Assembly (NCBI GenBank): GCA_023386795.1
Contig: JAEWJB010000144.1
Span: 1 to 9,035, forward strand
Origin: Pseudomonadota bacterium
GTDB lineage: Bacteria > Pseudomonadota > Gammaproteobacteria > Xanthomonadales > Xanthomonadaceae
Direction: 5' to 3'
Length of the DNA stretch: 9,035 bases
The notes beneath the pieces are model-generated. The model did not search any database, had not been told where the DNA came from, and was given only the letters and a program-made list of their open reading frames with translations. Below, one piece after another: positions 6,412-9,035 of this stretch (position 1 is the first letter of the stretch; each line of letters starts with the position of its first letter). The translations under genes were made by a program, and so were the position numbers.

Positions 6412-7152
6412 ATGGACAAGCTCAGCGTTACGGGAATCGTGCTCGCACTGGCCGCCCTGGTCGGTGGCAGCGTGCTCAAGGGCGCCGGCATCGCCTCGCT
6501 GTGGTCGCCGGCTGCGTTCGTGATCGTGATCATCGGCACGATCGCCGCGATTCTGTTGCATACCGCGCCCGCGGTGTTCAAGCGCGCGTTCCAGATCGTG
6601 GGCTGGGTGTTCAGCCCGCCGGCCAGCGATCGCGAGGAGCTGATCAACCAGATCGTGGAGTGGAGCAACATCGCGCGCCGCCAGGGCCTGCTGGGCCTGG
6701 AGCCGCAGGTCACCCGGCAGGACGATGCCTTCCTGCGCAAGGGCCTGCAGATGCTGGTCGACGGGGTGGAGCCGGAACAGATGCGGCGCATGCTGGAGAT
6801 CGAGGTCGAGCAGCAGGAAAAGCACGACCTGGCCGCCGCGCGCGTGTTCGAGGGCATGGGCATCTACGCCCCGACGCTGGGCATCATCGGCGCGGTGCTG
6901 GGCTTGATCGCGGTGATGAAGAATCTCGCCGACCCGAGCAAGCTCGGCCACGGCATCGCCGCCGCGTTCACCGCCACCATCTACGGCATCGCTTCGGCGA
7001 ACCTGCTGTTCCTGCCGATCGCCGCCAAGCTCAAGAGCGTCATCCACGGCAGCAGCGGCGAGCGCGAGATGATCATCGAGGGGCTGATCGCCATCGCCCA
7101 AGGCGAGAACCCGCGCAACATCGAATCCAAGCTCAACGGTTACCTGCACTGA
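6412..7152 (+). CDS. motC: Flagellar stator protein MotC (MotA family)
   Basis: This MotA-family protein forms the membrane ring of a stator, turning ion flow into torque on FliG. The 246-residue product has transmembrane segments at about 4-22 and 33-51, a cytoplasmic loop (about 55-145), and transmembrane segments at about 150-170 and 183-205. In the loop, Arg89/Arg90 and Glu97 (RRQGLLGLE) match the charged residues of E. coli MotA (Arg90, Glu98) that engage FliG. Pro154 (in APTLGIIG) and Pro202 (in LFLPIA) match its conserved Pro173 and Pro222. Its pairing with a MotD-like gene and its place after cheA favour MotC over MotA; both names are used in this family. The ATG at 6412 is chosen because the first helix starts there. 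No ribosome site precedes it and the FliA promoter ends only 7 nt upstream. Confidence 0.92.
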   Translation: MDKLSVTGIVLALAALVGGSVLKGAGIASLWSPAAFVIVIIGTIAAILLHTAPAVFKRAFQIVGWVFSPPASDREELINQIVEWSNIARRQGLLGLEPQVTRQDDAFLRKGLQMLVDGVEPEQMRRMLEIEVEQQEKHDLAAARVFEGMGIYAPTLGIIGAVLGLIAVMKNLADPSKLGHGIAAAFTATIYGIASANLLFLPIAAKLKSVIHGSSGEREMIIEGLIAIAQGENPRNIESKLNGYLH

Positions 7153-7155
7153 GCC

Positions 7156-8130
7156 ATGGCCCGTCGTCGCCACGCCCATGACGAGCACGCCAACCACGAG
7201 GCCTGGGCCATCCCCTATGCCGACCTGATGACGCTGCTGCTGGCCTTCTTCGTGGTGATGTACGCCATCTCCTCGCTCAACGAAGGCAAGTACCGCGTGA
7301 TGGCCGACGCGCTCACCGCCGCCTTCGGCGGTGCGCCGCGCACGATCAACCCCGTGCAGGTCGGCAACAACCAGTTGCAAGGCGCCAACTGGGACCGCCC
7401 CTCGCCGATCAAGTCCGGCGCCAAGAGCGGCCCGACCGCGCCTTCGCCCAGCCCGGACCCCACGCTGCTGCCTTCGATGGCCTCGCAGATGCGCATGCCC
7501 GTCTCGCTGCGCAACCAGGACCAGCTCGCCCGCGCCCAGCGCCAGCTCGACGCGGTGAGCGCGCAGCTGAGCCAGGCGCTGTCGCCGCTGATCGAGAAGA
7601 ACCTGATCAGCGTGCGTCGCTCGGAGCTGTGGATCGAAGTGGAGATCCACAGCGACATCCTGTTCAACACCGGATCGGCCAGCCTGGACCAGAACGCGCG
7701 GCAGACGCTTTCGCTGCTGGCCAACGTGCTGCGTCAGACGCCCAACGGCGTGCGCGTGGAGGGCTATACCGACAACCAGCCCATTGCCACTTCGCAGTTC
7801 CCGTCCAACTGGGAACTGTCGGCGGCACGCGCGGCCTCGGTGGTGCACCTGTTCGCCGACCAGGGCTTGAGCCCGGGGCGCCTGGCCATGGTCGGCTATG
7901 GAGAATTCCGCCCGCGTGCCGATAACTCCACCGAGGCTGGCCGCAATGCCAACCGGCGGGTGGTGTTGATCATCCTCGCCGACTCGGCAGCGAACCTGGC
8001 GCCGGAACCCCCGGCGGGTCCGCAACTGCAGGCCGGCCCCGACCTGCCCCCGCTGCCGGTGGCGGGCGGCCCGTCGAATCCGGGCCACGGCCCTGCCGTG
8101 GCTCCTGCCGTGACCGAAGGAGTGAACTGA
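7156..8130 (+). CDS. motD: Flagellar stator protein MotD (MotB family)
   Basis: MotD anchors the stator to peptidoglycan and carries its ion-binding residue. The 324-residue product has a short cytoplasmic N-terminus and a single membrane helix at about 18-40 containing AIPYADLMTLLLAFF. Asp23 there equals the ion-carrying Asp32 of E. coli MotB. A periplasmic linker rich in Pro, Ser and Gly (about 75-110) precedes an OmpA-like peptidoglycan-binding domain at about 150-275, with GYTDNQ (203-208), NWELSAARA (218-226), GYGEFRP and NRRV (266-269). A Pro/Gly-rich C-terminal tail of about 45 residues follows the domain. The helix wording suggests a proton-driven stator, an inference. It starts 3 nt after motC and shares one base with the next gene (TGATG). 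Confidence 0.92.
   Translation: MARRRHAHDEHANHEAWAIPYADLMTLLLAFFVVMYAISSLNEGKYRVMADALTAAFGGAPRTINPVQVGNNQLQGANWDRPSPIKSGAKSGPTAPSPSPDPTLLPSMASQMRMPVSLRNQDQLARAQRQLDAVSAQLSQALSPLIEKNLISVRRSELWIEVEIHSDILFNTGSASLDQNARQTLSLLANVLRQTPNGVRVEGYTDNQPIATSQFPSNWELSAARAASVVHLFADQGLSPGRLAMVGYGEFRPRADNSTEAGRNANRRVVLIILADSAANLAPEPPAGPQLQAGPDLPPLPVAGGPSNPGHGPAVAPAVTEGVN
8116..8122 (+). promoter_or_regulatory. Strong ribosome binding site for parA
   Basis: GAAGGAG lies seven bases before the ATG at 8130, inside the last codons of motD. It is the best Shine-Dalgarno match in the window and could let parA be translated more strongly than by coupling alone. Confidence 0.7.
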
Positions 8131-8912
8131 TGCGTATCTGGGCGATCGCCAACCAGAAAGGTGGCGTAGGCAAGACCACCACGACCCTGGCGCTGGGCCG
8201 TGGCCTGGCCGCGCTCGGTCATCGCGTGTTGCTGATCGACCTGGACCCGCACTCCTCGCTGACCCGCGCGTTCGGCGTGCCGCTGGACCCGCCGCCGAAG
8301 GGCGTGCTGGACCTGTTCTCCACGCCGCCGGCCGACCTGTCCGGCCTGCTGCGCGAGAGCAGCATTCCGGGTCTTTCCTACGTGTGCGCGCAGACCGCGC
8401 TGGCTACGCTGGAACGCCGCAGCGCCAACCAGCCCGGCCTGGGCCTGGCGCTGCAGAACGCGCTGACCCGGCATGCGCGCCACCACGACTACATCCTGCT
8501 GGACTGCCCGCCCACGCTCGGCCTGCTGATGATCAACGCGCTGGCCGCGGCCGACCGGCTGGTCATCCCGACCCAGGCAGAGCCGCTGGCGCTGCACGGC
8601 CTGGCCGGCATGAGCCGCACCGCCGACATGGTCGAGCGCTCGCGCCGGCGTCCGCTGCCGGTGTCGATCCTGCCGACGCTGTTCGACCGCCGCACCCGCG
8701 CCGGCACCGAGACGCTGAAGCAGATGCAGGCCAGCTACGGCCAACGCGTGTGGGAAGACGCCATCCCGGTGGACACGCGCATCTGCGCCGTGGAGACCCT
8801 GACCCAGCCGGCCGTGCCGGGTGACTACCCCGGCCGCGGCCTGTCGGCTTACCGGCGGGCGCTGGAATGGATCGTGTCCGAAGACGCCCAGGCGATGGAG
8901 CAGGCGGCATGA
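8130..8912 (+). CDS. parC: ParA-family ATPase for polar chemotaxis arrays (ParC type)
   Basis: This ParA/Soj-like ATPase most likely corresponds to Vibrio ParC and Pseudomonas PA1462, which place chemotaxis arrays at the cell pole through the adaptor ParP. The 260-residue product has a deviant Walker A KGGVGKTTT (signature Lys10, catalytic Lys15), the A' motif DLDPHSSL (37-44) and Walker B LLDCPPTLG with Asp125. It lacks the N-terminal DNA-binding extension of plasmid ParA proteins. No parB or parS-like site is nearby, which argues against a chromosome-segregation role. The DPHSS wording, with His where Gln is common, is a mild variation. It overlaps motD by 1 nt and the next gene by 4 nt (ATGA), so all are probably one operon. 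Assignment as ParA family is certain; the chemotaxis role rests on context. It has also been annotated as soj or parA. Confidence 0.88.
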   Translation: MRIWAIANQKGGVGKTTTTLALGRGLAALGHRVLLIDLDPHSSLTRAFGVPLDPPPKGVLDLFSTPPADLSGLLRESSIPGLSYVCAQTALATLERRSANQPGLGLALQNALTRHARHHDYILLDCPPTLGLLMINALAAADRLVIPTQAEPLALHGLAGMSRTADMVERSRRRPLPVSILPTLFDRRTRAGTETLKQMQASYGQRVWEDAIPVDTRICAVETLTQPAVPGDYPGRGLSAYRRALEWIVSEDAQAMEQAA

Positions 8913-9035
8913 ACGCCGAAGTCCTGGACGACTACCTGCTCGACCTGCTTGCCGAAGCGGTGCCGGCGCCGGCGCCGGCAACTGTAGTCGCGCCGGTAGC
9001 CGTGGATGCCGCCGCCGTGGAGGCCCCTGTAGGAG
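8909..9035 (+). CDS. ParP/CheW-like chemotaxis adaptor (3' partial)
   Basis: An ATG at 8909, overlapping the parA stop by 4 nt, opens a frame without stops to the window edge (42 codons). It begins MNAEVLDDYLLDLLAEAV, an acidic amphipathic helix, and then enters an Ala/Pro/Val-rich linker. A short N-terminal LDDYL-x-DLL helix followed by a low-complexity linker before a CheW domain is what I expect for the ParP-like proteins that follow parC in Pseudomonas and Vibrio. They bind ParC, CheA and receptors at the pole. The CheW domain itself would lie beyond the window, so the function rests on position and N-terminal style only. Confidence 0.6.
   Translation, partial: MNAEVLDDYLLDLLAEAVPAPAPATVVAPVAVDAAAVEAPVG

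Noticed and set aside
1..9035. CRISPR array, tRNA, rRNA, insertion sequence or phage genes
   Set aside because: No spaced direct repeats, cloverleaf-like segment, transposase or integrase frames seen; nearly all the DNA is accounted for by flagellar and chemotaxis genes.

Overview
This 9 kb window is a compact, very GC-rich flagellar and chemotaxis locus. It looks chromosomal, from a polarly flagellated gammaproteobacterium. Gene order (flhF-fleN-fliA-cheY-cheZ-cheA, then motC-motD-parA/parC-parP) follows the Pseudomonas/Xanthomonas layout. Protein wording, GC content and the presence of cheZ suggest the Xanthomonadaceae/Lysobacteraceae (Xanthomonas, Lysobacter, Luteimonas, Pseudoxanthomonas and relatives). 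That family-level placement is an inference from recognition, not from a search.

Layout. (1) Positions 1-2899 hold the flagellar placement and sigma-factor genes: flhF (SRP-type GTPase, 5' end outside the window), fleN/flhG (MinD-like ATPase) and fliA (sigma-28), joined by 14-nt and 4-nt overlaps. (2) After a 99-nt gap with an imperfect hairpin come cheY, cheZ and cheA (2999-5739), almost without spacing. (3) Positions 5740-6411 interrupt the co-directional run. Where Pseudomonas has cheB, there is instead an opposite-strand gene for a small four-helix membrane protein of unknown function. (4) A good sigma-28 promoter at 6378-6404 drives the motor and polar-positioning genes motC, motD, parA (parC) and the start of a parP/cheW-like gene, which runs off the right edge.

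How they work together. FlhF and FleN set the position and number of polar flagella. FliA transcribes late genes, including motC-motD here. MotC/MotD form a stator that turns the rotor. CheA phosphorylates CheY, CheY-P switches the motor, and CheZ removes the phosphate. The ParA-like ATPase and ParP-type adaptor place the chemoreceptor array at the pole. The methylation genes cheR and cheB are not in the window.

No new multi-gene system is evident. The points most worth a second look are: a FliA promoter so close to the motC start that the transcript would be nearly leaderless; a second FliA-like promoter with identical spacing at the end of flhF, which could make fleN-fliA self-activating; a CheA with no room for a P2 domain but with a short FliM-like peptide in the linker; and the unknown membrane protein in the cheB position.
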